DNA of 64,000 nucleotides from Eutreptiella sp. 'Long Island Sound 2002' (GCA_964036045.1 OZ038402.1:2247257-2311256), one strand, 5' to 3'; shown: positions 1-11,694, numbered from the stretch's first letter. Notes: generated by a model from the letters alone, not told the origin. Numbers and translations are program-made.

Positions 1-690
1 GGCTCGCCATAAACCCCCCGTGCTCCCTCCCGGCGCGCCTTATGCTCCCGCCTGATCATCACTTCCTGCTGTACTTCGATCACTGCCGTCCGGATCCCCC
101 AAAGGCGCAACCCACTCATATATCCCGGGGCTGCCGGGTCGGCCTCCTACACTCGGCCGGCCGGTCAGCCGGCCGAATGTAAGCTGAGCTGATTTGTTCG
201 CCGAACCCTTATTCCATCGGGAAAGATAACCACCGGTCGGCACACGTGGTGATCCCCTTTCGCCACAACGGGTGCGTCATACACATGAACATGACCTACA
301 TTGGTGTTCTAAACCCAGAGCCCTGTGAGACACCCCACCTTGGTCCATGGCGTTGACAACTGAGGGAAGCACTGCCACAAGCAAAGGCCAGAGACGCAGG
401 GGCATGAGAGAAGGGGCAGACCCAAAGCACATGCCGCAGCGAAGCCGACTGCAAAGGAGAGAGCCAGAACCAGGGTCCCCTTGACGGACGTCTTGTGGTC
501 GCTGGACACCTCTGGCACGTGTGTGCGATACATTGGGGAAGCAAAGAAGAAGGCCCTGCAAAGGGTACGTGCGGCAATTGAGGTGGGGCATTGGACTAGA
601 CGAGAAACCCGAGACTGGTCCTTGGTTGTTGCCCAAGCTACGCCAAGATGTTTGTCACGTGTTGCATAAAGGCTGATTGGGTCACATGTA
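1..690. other. Unassigned region
   Basis: No coding region, RNA or repeat could be supported here. Short open frames exist on both strands but none has recognisable protein character. Confidence 0.4.
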
Positions 691-698
691 GTACTCCG

Positions 699-919
699 AG
701 GGCTGTCCTTAAGGGGGGGAAAAGAAAGGCATTTGGCGGTTGGTGGCGGTCGGTGGCGGTTGGTGGTTGGCGGTTGGTGGCGGTTGGCGGTGGTTGGCGG
801 TTGGTGGCGGTTGGCAGTGGTTGGCGGTTTGTGGCGGTTGGCAGTTGGGCGGATGGTGGTCCCTGGGGGCTGTCCTTCAGGGCTGTCCTTAACAAATCTG
901 GTGTCTTAAGGACAGCCCT
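699..919. repeat. Minisatellite bounded by a 15-bp inverted repeat
   Basis: A GGCGGTTGGTGG-type minisatellite (about 725-850) lies between AGGGCTGTCCTTAAG at 699-713 and its exact reverse complement at 905-919. A second copy of the left motif at about 874 makes a hairpin with the right end. Related GTCCTTAAGG...TCCTTAAC sequence recurs near 19165-19185. A small TIR element is possible, but no convincing target-site duplication is visible. Confidence 0.45.
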
Positions 920-929
920 AAGTAGTCCC

Positions 930-1950
930 AATCCAGTGCTGGGAATCTTGCTTGGGAAGTAGGCGTCGCCTTCCTGCCACTTGCAGCAAACATGGCAACG
1001 GACTGTGAAGCCTGCCAATCCATTAATAAGCGCCTTCTTAGGGATCTCGGAGCCGCCCGTGGCTGAGCCGGTTTGGCTGGTTTCTTGGAATCCGTTGCCC
1101 TCCTGACAAGGCACAGTAAAAGTCGACCATCCATCTGACGGGCGCGACACGTGATAGGTTAGTTTCAAGCAGGGAGGAAAGCGGGGTGAGGAGGGGGGGG
1201 GGGGGGCTATACGAAAACCCAGGGCTGGACCTGATGGAAGGCAAGTCCAGTTCAATGCAAGTCAGGGCGCACCGTGCAGTGCAGAATGGACGGGTACAGG
1301 TGCTGGAATATGAAAATGAGCACAAGCAGAGGGAAGATACTTTGCCCAGAGAGATCAGCATGGCGGCAGGCCATACACCTCCGCCGAACAATTCAAGGCA
1401 GCCCCAGCCTTGCCGGACAGAGCGGCCAGTCATACGTGTCTGTCCGTCAGGCCGCCTGTGTGTCTGTGTTGCTGTGTTGCTGCTTGACGGTTGCCGTGAC
1501 ATCCGCGGTGTGTCACGCGTCCGTGCAACTGTGCACCGGCCCTCAAGTCAGTCTGTAAGAGGGACAACAACACTGCAGGACTGCCCGCATGGGGCGGCAG
1601 TGAGTGCGTGCATCAGATTGCTGCGCTGCCCGCCTGGCCCGGTTGAGATATGGCCGCCAGGGCAACCTCCAATAACAGCTACCATGACTGTTGGGCGTCG
1701 GTACGCCAGTCAGCACAAAACCAGCTGGTCCTGGCGGCCATTCCGGGGAAATGCAAACATAAAATAATAATATTGACGTGAAAAGCAAAACACAGCACGT
1801 GCAAGATCAGAGACGAATCTGCCACATGGGGGGGAGGGGGGAAAGAAGCGCCAGACAATACACGGGTTCAGCCCCTATGGTGGGCCCACCCCATGTGTTT
1901 GGGTGTGTGCTAGGGGAATTGCTATAGGGCGTGATAAGTGGCCTCTGCGT
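930..1950. other. Unassigned region with an 11-12 base G tract
   Basis: A long G run sits near 1193. The open frames on both strands look like chance frames. No domain, splice pair or repeat copy was recognised. Confidence 0.35.
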
Positions 1951-1956
1951 CCGCCG

Positions 1957-3510
1957 CTATGTGGACAAACGAGTTGTAATTGGACACCCGCCAAGGGCAG
2001 TCCGCCGGGTTGAAGCACGATGCGACCCAGCTGAGGCGCATTCGGAGTGGGACCAGCGGAGGGTGTGCGCAATCCGCCTCAGGTGTCGAGCTCGTGCTGG
2101 GCTGGCAGTGCTGCTTTTGCTTCTGATACTGGACCAGATGGCTGACATGTTGTCGGCGACCAAGTGGAGCTGTGTGAGCCCCTCGTAAGCCGCCGTCTTG
2201 GTGGCCATTTCAATTGCTACGAGCCCAGCCCCCTGCTAGGTGGCCACCCACACCGGTAGCCTCCAGATTCGCATGCCACGGGTAGGGGTCCACAGTGCCG
2301 CAGTCCAACGGGAGTCGTTGTATGCCGTGTTCACGCACGAGGTCGCCTCTGTTGGGCTGACAACGGGTGGCGCCTTCCACGGTGTGATACCAAGGGCAAG
2401 CGCTTCCATAAGCCCACGCAACACTGCCGGTGGGGTATACTTGGACTGCTTGGGGCCCCAGTTGAGCCACGCGAGGGCCTCATTCAGGAACGGCATGGCC
2501 CCACGCCCATGCCGGGAAGCCCAAACCAATTTACCGCATAGTCCGCGCATGGTGCGGTGGTCATAGCCCTTCGCGGCTAGCTTCACCCACATTGGAGTTT
2601 TGGCCTCCATCGAAGCGCTTACCCATCCACGATATGTTGGTGGTAGGTTCCACTTGGGACTTGGAGCTGATGACCCACCCCGCAGCGCGAAGTTCATCCG
2701 TGAGCAAGCTCGTTTCCAGCCGAAGACGTTGTGGATCGGCTGAGACCAGTAATACATCGTCCACATACTGGATAAGGTCCCCCGGAAAGTGCAGGGGGAG
2801 GTAGGCCGCCAACACTTCGACCGCCATGCTGGGACTCGCCGGCCAGTCAAAAGGCAGATTGGGGATGGCGTACGTGACCCCGCGCACCCGGAAGCGGAAG
2901 CTGGTAGAGTGCTCTAGCAGTAGTAACACGGACCAAAACATGTTAGAGACGCCAAGTTTTGTAAAGTGTGCCCTGACGTTACGCGCCTTCAGGAGTTCAA
3001 GGAGGGCTGCGAGCTGCGCTATGCTGGGGAGCTCAAAAGGGCGTGGCAGGTCCCCCATGAGCGCGTTGAGGAGGCGGAGGTCAGCAATCAGCGCCCCCCT
3101 TTTCCTGTGACTTGGGTTTAGGGAACGCGCGCATGTTAACAATCGTTCGGTGGTGGCAACGAATTAGCAGGCCGTCCTTGTCCATAGCGTGGGCTTGTAT
3201 AGCTAGGGCCCGGTCATCCGAGTCTCCTAAGTCTGGCGCCACGTGGAGTGTCCACTTCATGTCCCGCGGGAGGTGTCTGTGCCAGACCTCGGGATTGATT
3301 GGTATGGAGCCTGCCACCCCTATACCCTTGCTGGCCACATGCAGGGGCAAAGTGTCCTCAGGTTGTTGCTTGGGACGAGGGCTAGTGTCGCTGACGGGCA
3401 AGATGTCGTCTTCCCGAGGGTCCCGATCAGCTAGCACGGTCATTATGGCGCACACGTGGTTAGTGGTCCCATGCTCGATTCATGCTGAGCATGGCCATGT
3501 CCTGTAGTAA
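1957..3510 (-). pseudogene. Decayed retroelement pol: reverse transcriptase plus RNase H
   Basis: The minus strand encodes a reverse transcriptase followed by RNase H. Seen: the fingers/palm segment KGALIADLRLLNALM, motif A KLGVSNMFW, the YVDD catalytic motif within IQYVDDVLLVSADP, a thumb-like GKLVWASRHGRG stretch, then RNase H-like NDSRWTAALW and HLVADNMSAIWSS. The reading frame is broken: a shift at a six-C run (3094-3099, plus strand), another near an AAAA run at about 2600, and an in-frame TAG at 2236-2238 inside RNase H. Motif A carries GGC (Gly, 2951-2953) where the family has the catalytic Asp. The fused RT-RNase H order without a visible endonuclease argues against a LINE; a Ty3- or DIRS-like element is possible. 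No LTRs, integrase or tyrosine recombinase were identified. It is certainly inactive as written. Confidence 0.8.
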
Positions 3511-3740
3511 CGGAAGAATGGTGCTCATCCGTGGCCCCTTCATAGACATGTGATGGGCCGCCCGGCTCACATGGCGTCCCGCAGCGCGTCCAAAGGGACC
3601 CGCTAATCTAGTGCGATCCACTGGTGACAGTGGCACGGGTCCCGGGTGCCACTAGAGGAACCGCGTTCCTTTCCAAGGCACGGAGGTCGTATCCCCAAAA
3701 TGGGGCATGGTCTGGCCGTGATTCAGTGTCATCGATCTGC

Positions 3741-4358
3741 TCACCATTTCCTGTGGCCTAGGCCGTGTGCGTAATTGGCGGAGGTGCCGGTCGCATTTTG
3801 CGGAGCGGGGCTGGGGTGTCCCCTGTGGGTACGTGTGGTCGCTTGTCCGGGCGAGCCGTTTCTGGCGGTCCCACGGGATGTATGTGGGGCGTGGTTGTGG
3901 GGTCGGTGGTGTCTCCATCTGCGGTGTGGATTGTGCCCACTTGGGTCGAGCGGTCCCTCTTGTGAAGATGCGTGTGGGGGCTGGGCAGGGTGGGTCGCGA
4001 TGGGTTCGGGGACCAGGTTGACTGAACGCGCTGCTTCTTCCGTGCACGACCCCGTTTCCACGCTTTCGATGGGCATGTCGCCATTGCCTTGGGTTTGAAC
4101 AGGGCCAGGTGTGCCTGGTGCGGCTTGTCCTAGCAATGGGTGCGTGTGGTGGGGACTTTGGGGTGGTGTCGTGAGTGCAGAAGAGGCGGCGGTCCACGTC
4201 TGGCTGGCCGCTTGGTGAGTTTTCTGTAGCGTGTGGTGGTGCTGCCAGGTGCTCACCTGGATTGCTCGCGCCATGACCTGTGTCTGGGGCGATGTCGCGG
4301 CCGATGAGTGTGCTGTGCTCTGTGGCTGGAGATTTTTTTTGAGAGAATCACAACACAC
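3741..4358 (-). pseudogene. Pro/His/Thr-rich open frame upstream of pol, possible gag remnant
   Basis: A 205-codon minus-strand frame rich in Pro, His, Thr, Gln and Ser lies directly upstream of the reverse transcriptase. Its composition and position would fit a gag-like region, but there is no zinc knuckle or recognisable capsid motif. Alternative frames over the same bases are also open, as expected for GC-rich DNA, so coding is not proven. Confidence 0.25.
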
Positions 4359-4399
4359 ATTTGTTGGTTTCTGTGCCTACTGTCTGTGTGCAATTGTGA

Positions 4400-7020
4400 A
4401 CTAGTCACGTGCTATGGTAAATGCTGGCCATGGTTGCATGTGCTTTGGGAAATAGTGCCCGATGTACAAACCACTGGGTTCTACCTGTGGGACCTTGAGG
4501 GGAGAAGATATCCTTCGGCAGAGGGGGCAAAAAAGCGTTGGTTCACTGGTTGACTTGGAATCAGAGGCACAGGAAGACCTTGAATGCACACAGGCTTCCA
4601 CTGACTCTGTGGCCAAAGACGTGGCCGCACCAGACACAACTAGAGGACCCGAAGGCACCTGCAGCCCAGAATCCACTGATTGGGGGGCTGACGATGAGGT
4701 GCTGGAGGAATGGCGGCCGAAGAACACACTGGGGCGTGCAGAGCGAACGCACAAGTCACAAACTTCGCGCTGACCACTGGGGGGACGTCGCGGTTCACAC
4801 AGCCTACCTCAAGGTCCTTGGCTGCCAGAATTGCGAGATAGCTCGGGATGACCTGTTTTGCACTGCGTGCACATTGCGTGCACCTTCGTTGGTAGAAGCC
4901 ATGCCATGTGTTCATGACCTCTCGGGAGCACCACATGCAGCAAACCTCAATGCATCTGAGGAACGAAATCCGCGTTTCTATGAGGACGCATTCATGGCCG
5001 AACTCAAGAAGCAAAAGGCAAAGGGGAGTCAAAGGTGCACCATGCACATTCAGGTCAACTGAGGCAAAGCAGAATTCCTGATACCACCCAATGTCCCGAT
5101 CCCAGGCCCCAGCATTTCCAGCAGTACAAAACCTGCGCACTGTGTGCCCACTATGTGCGTGTAAAGTCATCCCCCAATGGACACAGAGCTGGTGGAGAAG
5201 TCTGGGACGGGACAGTCCATATCATGACTCAGTAATCAGTGCATACCTCCCATCTCTGTCCCGTTTATCATTGTGAACAGGCGTGGGGCACGAAGACTAA
5301 GCACACCCAGCCCTGGTGGCTGTCGTGCGCCTGGCACCCAGGTGATCCCTGTCAGCGGAGATCCTTGCCTGCACCCTTGCCCTTGCCGGACGGGTAGACA
5401 CTCAGCCTCGTCTGAGGCAGACTTCAGAACAGTGGGAGATAGATTCTGCACTGCTACAGACGTCCCTGAGCTCACGAAGACAGCAATAGACAGACAGCAG
5501 ATGCACAGGGGACAGCCCTCCTCATGAAGGAAGGCAAAACAGTGTTCATCGTTCGACTCCAAATGCTTACTTAGGAATACTAGACCTCAATGAGTCTCCT
5601 GCAGGTAAATATGTTTTTCCAGCAGGACGTCAAATTGCTGCTCAGTGCATACACATGGGCTTTATACCGCTCATGGCTTGGCTTAGGGTGGAGACCTTGG
5701 GTAAACAAAGTGGGTGTTCATTGATCTGGCGCAGAAATTCTGAGTCGTCTTGTGCAGAACACCAGGGGGGCACAGTGGTCCAAAGGTCGTGGGCACATGC
5801 CTCAACGGGGGAGGGAGCTCTGGCGCGGGGTCATTCCCCAGATACGCCAGGAGAGTACGAATTCGCAGGTTTGCGGGGCCACCCGACGGTCCGTTGCAGC
5901 GAGTCAGAGGTCAACACGGCACCACAGAAAAGAGTTGATGGTACGTGCTCATCATATATCCATGTACACCAAGTTACATGGAGGTGCCCAAGATGTGTGT
6001 GGCTTTGGGGGAATGTTTGCCCGGCGCATGCCCGGCGCGCTACCTTTGTATTACGTATCTTATCTCTAGCCCCAGGTTTATCCTCACCTTGGGAAATCTC
6101 CCAAGTAGACCGCACTAGACCGCAAACCTTCTCTGCAAGGCACGTTGCATAAGCCGAAACATGAGCATTCAACAACACAAAATGTCACTCCCACCACTTC
6201 CAACCACCACCCTTGCCATCGTCAGAAACTGGGTACAAAGGATGGGCCAAATTCTTAGACATAGCAAGAAGGTACTCCAAATTGTTTGGGGAGGTGGGGG
6301 CAAAAACAGGCACGGGTGGGTAATGGTAAAAAAAAAAAAGATGCCTGGTGCGCTAACGCTCCCCCTTTGTGCTGTTTTGCAAAGCACGCCATAGGGACCC
6401 CGGCGTGGCGCGCAATCCCCTGTGCACGGCACTGCTACGGCTTGGCACACGGGGTGACAAGAATAGTGGTGCCAATTGAGGGCTACAACGTAGGAAGCTA
6501 TTAGAGTCCACCACATTGGCACCCCAGGCGATATAATCGCTTGAAGACTTGGTCCAGGGATGTGCTTGTCCACCCGGAAGGGGGGGGGGGGTTGGGAAGG
6601 GGGGGGGGGGTTGGGGTTGCCAGACCCACCCACCAAGGTTTTGCCAACCCGAAAAAAAAAAGTCCAAATGGGAGGGGGGGCTATGGACCACCCACGCACC
6701 CACCCACCCAATCCATGCAGTACACAAGGGCATTGGTGCAGCAAGGATTTCCTCAAGCGGTTATTCACCAACTGCAGTTTCAGTCAACTCAAACAAGACC
6801 GTGCTTTTAACGCATCCATTCATCAGGAGACGCAAACAGCCACAAATCTTCTACCCCCAGGGGGAGAATCGGGGTGCTGAACCCCCCATCCACCCTGGAT
6901 GTCCGAAGCCCCCCCCCCCCCCTAGGGTAGGCCAACCACTCAGCACATCCCTGACTTGGTCACTTGGTTGCTTGGGAGCCATATGGGGATCATGGCCGTC
7001 ATGAACATAGGATACCCCGG
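4400..7020. other. Repeat-derived region without a recognised gene
   Basis: A plus-strand frame at 4538-5062 ends in a charged, protein-like stretch (NPRFYEDAFMAELKKQKAK at its C-terminus), and minus-strand frames over the same interval contain CPLC and CTQC motifs. This looks like a degraded transposable-element ORF, but family and strand are undecided. From 6290 to 7020 the sequence is punctuated by G, A and C homopolymers (for example near 6581, 6600, 6650 and 6907). Nothing else could be assigned. Confidence 0.3.
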
Positions 7021-7305
7021 GGGGGGGGGGGATGGCACAAGGCCTTGGTTTCTGATTGTTTGCCTATTGGCCTCTCGCCACTGCTCATTCTGACCCTCTG
7101 TGGGCCCGAACGTGTTTTGGTTGTGTCAACAGAGCCCCCGGATGACGTGTCCTGTTTGACTACTCCAGGGGTCGGCCGTCCCGGAGACGGGGCTGTTGCC
7201 CGTGCCGTTGACCAGGTGCATCCAGGTGCACACGCCGAGTCCATGCGGGGGTTTGCCGACTCCAGCACTGACTTGAGCGTGCTGGGGTGGGGGGGGGGGG
7301 GGGTA
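7018..7305. repeat. Dispersed repeat family R7, copy 1
   Basis: Begins after a long G run with GGCACAAGGCCTTGG and continues through GTGTCAACAGAGCCCCCGG to GCACTGACTTGAGCG before another G run. Nearly the same sequence recurs at 44052-44345, and its first 30 or so bases recur twice near 8835-8900. G tracts mark both ends. This copy ends just past the 3' end of the metacaspase gene. Confidence 0.7.
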
Positions 7306-7312
7306 ATGCTGC

Positions 7313-8638
7313 CTACTCCTGCCCCTCCTGCTCTGCCTTCTCCTGCTTGCCTCCTGCACCCGCCAGCATCGAGGTAAGCACACTGGACACCGCTCTCTGC
7401 CCCACTTCGCTTGACAGCCCTGCCACCAGCGCAGCTCCCAGGCCTCCGCGTTGATAGGCCTCAGAGACCTGCTGCACCATCTGCAGCACAGCTTCCAAGT
7501 TGAACTCCGGGTTGGGGACCATGAAGGGGTTTGCTCCTGGAGCCATGGCAGCCTCTGTGGCTTGGAAGATATAAGGCAGGTCCAGCGCCGTGCCACTGTG
7601 GCAGCAGTCCATGAGGGCAGTCAGCTTGCATCCCTTGGGCAGAGGCAGCACAAGCCGTTGCAGGAGCTCGTCGTCGATGATCTGGCCTGCGTCCTCGTGA
7701 TCCAACGGGAGAATGGTCTCGTCGAGACCGTCGGCCTCGTCGCCATTTTTGTCACGGACCTGTGCCCCATGGCCAGAGTAGTGGAAGAACAAGCTGTCGC
7801 CCTCCTTCACGTCCGTCACCAACCACCGAATCGCCTCAAGGATGTGCTGCCGTGTGGGCGTAATGTGGCCGGCCTCCCCATCGTCCACTAGGACCCGCAT
7901 GTGGGCCGCATCCCCAGGCACTCCATTGTCCATGAGCCACTTCCGCACGTTCAGCGCATCGTTCACACACCCACGCAGGGCCCCGGGACGCCCGCGGTAA
8001 TCAATGCCAATCAACAGCGCCTTTGACTGCCCCCCTGGGCCCGGGCCTAAATCGAATTGGGCGTCAAGGGGGAGTGCGCGGCTGGCGCTCAATTCAGGGA
8101 CCTGACGCAGCCCTTTGCTGGCCAATGTCTTCCGCATATACTCCAGCAGCTGCGTGTACGACCCTTGCGGCAGCTCCTGTACAGCCTTCAGAAAGGCAGT
8201 CGTGCAAGCACCGCCCGCTGCTGAGTGGCCCGCTGGTGGGGGGCCTCGGAACAGCGCATCAACATTTGTCAGGTCTGCAGAGGTCTGAGAATCGCGGCAC
8301 CCACTGAACATTGTCACGTCTGACGGGATGGCACCTGCTACCTTCACAGCATACGTGTCCTCTTCCCAGGCTTCTCCAGACCCCGCAGCCCGCGCACTCT
8401 TGTTCGGGAGGTCACTTCTGCCATCCACCTCACTGGCTAGCCGCTTGCTGCGCTCCTGCTGGTATGCAACCTCATCAAGAGCCTCGCCGCATACTCTTGC
8501 TGCGAAACTTAGCAGGCTCTTCATTGTGTGCCAGCTCAGACAACTTTGATGACCGAAATCAAAGTGCACACTGTGGTAAGAGGGGCAATGGAGCCAAACT
8601 GGGGTTTCTGGTAACCTGAGTTCTGCTTCGCCGGCCAT
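7313..8638 (-). CDS. Metacaspase with p10-before-p20 (type III) arrangement
   Basis: A cysteine-dependent Arg/Lys-specific protease of clan CD. The intact 441-codon frame contains a complete p20 catalytic region: KALLIGIDYRG (206-216), FFHYSGHGAQV with catalytic His290, DETILPLDHEDAG, and ALMDCCHSGTALD with catalytic Cys346. The p10-type sequence, normally C-terminal, lies before it: MFSGCRDSQTSADL (110-123), GGACTTAFL, SYTQLLEYM and QVPELSASRALPLD (about 179-192). That order defines type III metacaspases, known mainly from haptophytes, cryptophytes and heterokonts. The tail (360-441) is helical and lacks p10 motifs. No intron interrupts the frame. The first ATG (8638) gives a 38-residue leader with no clear targeting signal; Met39 (8524) is an alternative start. 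The stop codon is TAG. Ca2+ activation is expected from the family, not seen here. Confidence 0.88.
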   Translation of the reverse strand: MAGEAELRLPETPVWLHCPSYHSVHFDFGHQSCLSWHTMKSLLSFAARVCGEALDEVAYQQERSKRLASEVDGRSDLPNKSARAAGSGEAWEEDTYAVKVAGAIPSDVTMFSGCRDSQTSADLTNVDALFRGPPPAGHSAAGGACTTAFLKAVQELPQGSYTQLLEYMRKTLASKGLRQVPELSASRALPLDAQFDLGPGPGGQSKALLIGIDYRGRPGALRGCVNDALNVRKWLMDNGVPGDAAHMRVLVDDGEAGHITPTRQHILEAIRWLVTDVKEGDSLFFHYSGHGAQVRDKNGDEADGLDETILPLDHEDAGQIIDDELLQRLVLPLPKGCKLTALMDCCHSGTALDLPYIFQATEAAMAPGANPFMVPNPEFNLEAVLQMVQQVSEAYQRGGLGAALVAGLSSEVGQRAVSSVLTSMLAGAGGKQEKAEQEGQE

Positions 8639-8739
8639 CGTTTGGGGTCTTCTGGCTTCAGAACCAGCAGATCAAGACCCAAGTCTCCGCCATTTGCACA
8701 CACCTCTTGTACTGTACAGCCCCAGTACTGAGTCCCCCC

Positions 8740-8905
8740 CCCCCCCGGAAAATCTCCCCCCTTTTGTCAGGCCGGTTCCCCCGCAAGGGGGGGGGGGTCC
8801 TGAAGTGACAGTTCCCCCCCTGGGGGGGGGGGGTTGGCACAAGGCCTCGGTATCTGATGGGGGGGGGGGGGGTTGGCACAAGGCCTCGGTATCTGATTGG
8901 CCTCA
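8740..8905. repeat. Poly-C/poly-G bounded short repeats
   Basis: Contains TTTTGTCAGGCCGGTTCC, which recurs at about 12660-12680, then a G run, TGAAGTGACAGTTCC and a C run. Two tandem copies of GGTTGGCACAAGGCCTCGG (family R7 start), each preceded by a G run, follow. The mosaic looks like adjoining ends of poly-G-terminated mobile elements. Confidence 0.55.
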
Positions 8906-9170
8906 ATATGGTCAGGTTGCGGTGTCCGCATTAGGCTCTGGCCGCGCCTGCCCCGCGACTGTCATCGCCTTCTGTCCATCGTGCCAACTCGTGGCGCGTC
9001 CGTTGAGTGTCCGGCGAACTGGTGTTCATCCCTCGACCCTACCTCCGCTGGCCGCATTAGTTGTCGGGGCTCTACTGGGTTAGGCGTACATGCAGGTCAG
9101 GGGCCACTCCCTCCCCGTGCTGCTATAGTAGCTGGCCCCATCTGGCCACACTTGGTCGGCCGTTGTGGGG

Positions 9171-9808
9171 GCCTTAGGTTGAAAAACCCAGTGGGTACAG
9201 GTCCGGTTAAAGTTAGCGCACACACAACACACAACATTTAGGGGGAGGGGGGATACCACATGCCGTTCACTAGGGGTGGGGCATATGCAGTCTGTGGCGG
9301 CTGCTGTTTGAGCGGTGGCGCACCCGGCGCTAGCCGTGTTGGCGCCGGTTCGAGCCCCGTTGCCGTCCGTCGACGGGTGAGACCTCCGATCGATCCCTTC
9401 AAGTACCAGTGGCGGCGCGCGCTGCTACAGGTGTGTGGTGCCACGATGTGTTTTCTTTTTGGGGAGTGGGGGTTCCTAGGTGTAAAAATAGACGAGACCT
9501 CCACCCGATCCGCCGGTACCGGCGGTGGCGCGGGTTGTTGTATGGGTGGGTGGTTCCAACGATGCCCACTAGAGAGCTCTACGTGCAGGGGACCCAGGGG
9601 CAGTCCCAAGGTATCGAACCCCCGCACTGGACGACTGAAGACTACTGCTCTCGCCATTGGGCCGTCTATGTCTCTTACCATTTATCTAGCTCTGTCACTT
9701 GGTGGGGGGCGTTCCCGGGGTGGGGTTGTGCTTGGGGCCGTAGGTTGAGTAACCAGTGGGTACAGACTTGGTTAAAGTTAGTGCACGCATAACACACAAC
9801 ATTCAGGG
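9171..9808. repeat. Direct repeat of about 70 bp flanking tRNA-like sequence
   Basis: Sequence around AGTGGGTACAG...GGTTAAAGTTAG...CACAACATT occurs at 9171-9240 and again at 9740-9808. Between them are two box-B-like sequences, GCCGGTTCGAGCCCC at about 9347 (plus) and GGGTTCGATACC on the minus strand at about 9612, the latter following an AATGGCGAGAGCAGTAG segment that resembles a tRNA D arm. No complete tRNA cloverleaf could be folded, so a SINE or tRNA relic is more likely than a functional tRNA. Confidence 0.4.
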
Positions 9809-10275
9809 GGTTTGGCAGCGCGATCCTTCCGTGCTACATGATAGCGTGGAAGACGTGGAGAGGGAGGCCGGCTCCGAGCGGGTCTCCCGTGACGAGTCCG
9901 AAAAATTCAGGCTGCGGGGGGTGAGGGGGGACTCGCCCTCCATTCCCACCAGCTCCAACAATGCCAGTAGCTAGCCGGATGCCTGGGGGGACAGTGGAGA
10001 GTTCGGTTGTGGCGTCCGGAACGTCATGCGCACCGCGCCCACTTGATGGGGGGTGGGGTGACGCCCACCTGCTGCCGGCGTTCAGTCCGTCCCGATGGCC
10101 CCTGGCGGTTTCACACCGGGCCGGGGGATGCTTGACCCTGGTGTCTGCAGCCGGGGTCTCTTGCTTACCTGTAGCGGTGTGCACATTTCAATGTCCCCCA
10201 ACGGGGTCGGCGGTGGCGACCTTGGTTTGGCCGGCGTTCCCTGCTAGGATCCCGGCGGGGTATCCGCTTCCATTC

Positions 10276-11490
10276 CTACGCTGGGCGCTGACGCTGGCTG
10301 CGAGATACACTCCTCCTCCCACCCCAGATGGACTGCTCCTGCTCATGGTCCGATTCCTCATCTTCTGGTGTGGGGGGCGGGGGGGGCGGATGGAGATGAG
10401 CCCAAAAAGCAGGGGGGAGCGGCGTCTTCCTACATCCGCCAGGTGGTCTGCCTGACCGTTGCCTTTTATGCCGATGTGCGAGGGAACATGAAGCCACTTT
10501 ACGGCCTCCCCCAGTTTTTCGACCAGGTGGAGCATTTGTGTCCACAGGTCCACGTGGGCCACTGTCCCGGACTTGTTTTGCCATCCATGCCTACACCATC
10601 GTTTTGCCCAGCCTAGCACTCCATTGACCACTAGCAACGAATTTGGGCAGATCACGGAATGGTGTCCTTCCCTGTGCCCCTGTAGACTGTGGAAGGAGCT
10701 TCCCGCGGTTGTTAATTTGTTCCTCTCCGAGGGGGATATACTCCGCCGTGTCGCGGTGATCGCCAAAAACACCCCGTAACCCCCCCACCCAGCCCACCTC
10801 TGGAAGTTTTTCTGAAGAGCCGTCCGGATAGATGATGTCCCACCCTTGCTCACGGTACGTGTGGATGGTGGCCTCATACTGCGCCGCAAGTGCCTCCGCA
10901 TTTTCGAACTTTTTTTCCCGCTTGCGCGCGGGTTCATATAGCTTTGGGGGGGAGCGTGTGTTGGAGACCGCCACCCTGGGGTGTTGGAGTACCGTGTGGT
11001 CCTTCATGGACTGCAGGGCATGTACGAGCAGTGAGATGTCACCTACGGGTAGTGTCGGCGTGGGGTGTTCTTCCCACCCCCGTAGCACCTTAGTCCACAG
11101 AGTGAGGAATTGGTCCCATGACGGGCGGACCACAGGTGCATTCATTTTAACCATACACCTGTGAGACCACGCCGCCCGGACTGCAGACCAGAGGGTGATC
11201 CCCAGTGGGGTCGTGAGGGACAGCTCCGGCTGGTCCCATAGGATGATTGTGGGGTCTGTTTCCGGCCCATGGTCCGTGGCAGCTAGGCCCATGCACTGTG
11301 ATGCCACATGTGCTGCTACAGAAAAGTATTTGCAGGCTGTCGTGGTTTCTAGCAGCCCGCAGATTGGGAATGCCGTCCCTGCGGGCTGCCAATTAGCGAG
11401 CCGGTCTCCTACCGTCAGTTTCTTCCACATCGCTGCTGTCTGTATGAACTGCCTATCTGCTCGGGGTAGGAGTAGCTTTTGCCACGCCTG
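10276..11490 (-). pseudogene. 5'-truncated LINE remnant: zinc-finger-like region and RNase H
   Basis: The minus strand reads KLLLPRADRQFIQTAAMWKK, LTVGDRLANW and CGLLETTTACKYF, which resembles the Cys/His region after a non-LTR reverse transcriptase. A linker and an RNase H domain follow: DIIYPDGSSEKL near 10840, INNRGKLL, SLLVVNGVLGWAKRW, and VKWLHVPSHIGIKGN with GQADHLADVGRR. The frame shifts near 10650-10700. Relative to the RNase H consensus, the Glu of the NNRAEL-like helix is Lys and the Asp before SLLVVNGV is Asn, so two catalytic carboxylates are lost while the first Asp and the last Asp (QAD) remain. No reverse transcriptase was found upstream, so the copy is 5'-truncated. Confidence 0.75.
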
Positions 11491-11694
11491 CCACGCCTAC
11501 GGCTGTTGTCGGGGGGCTTCAGGGGGACAGTTTCATGAGGTAGCGGAGCATGAGTCGCAGGTTCCACGCCCGCCAAAACGACGGGGTGGCCTCAGAGGGG
11601 GTGGAGGGTTGCAGCTTCGGCCGTGCATGGAGTAGGCCCAACCCTGCCTGGTACAGTGGTGCCCACGTGCGGGGGAGGGCGCCGCCCCCCCCCC

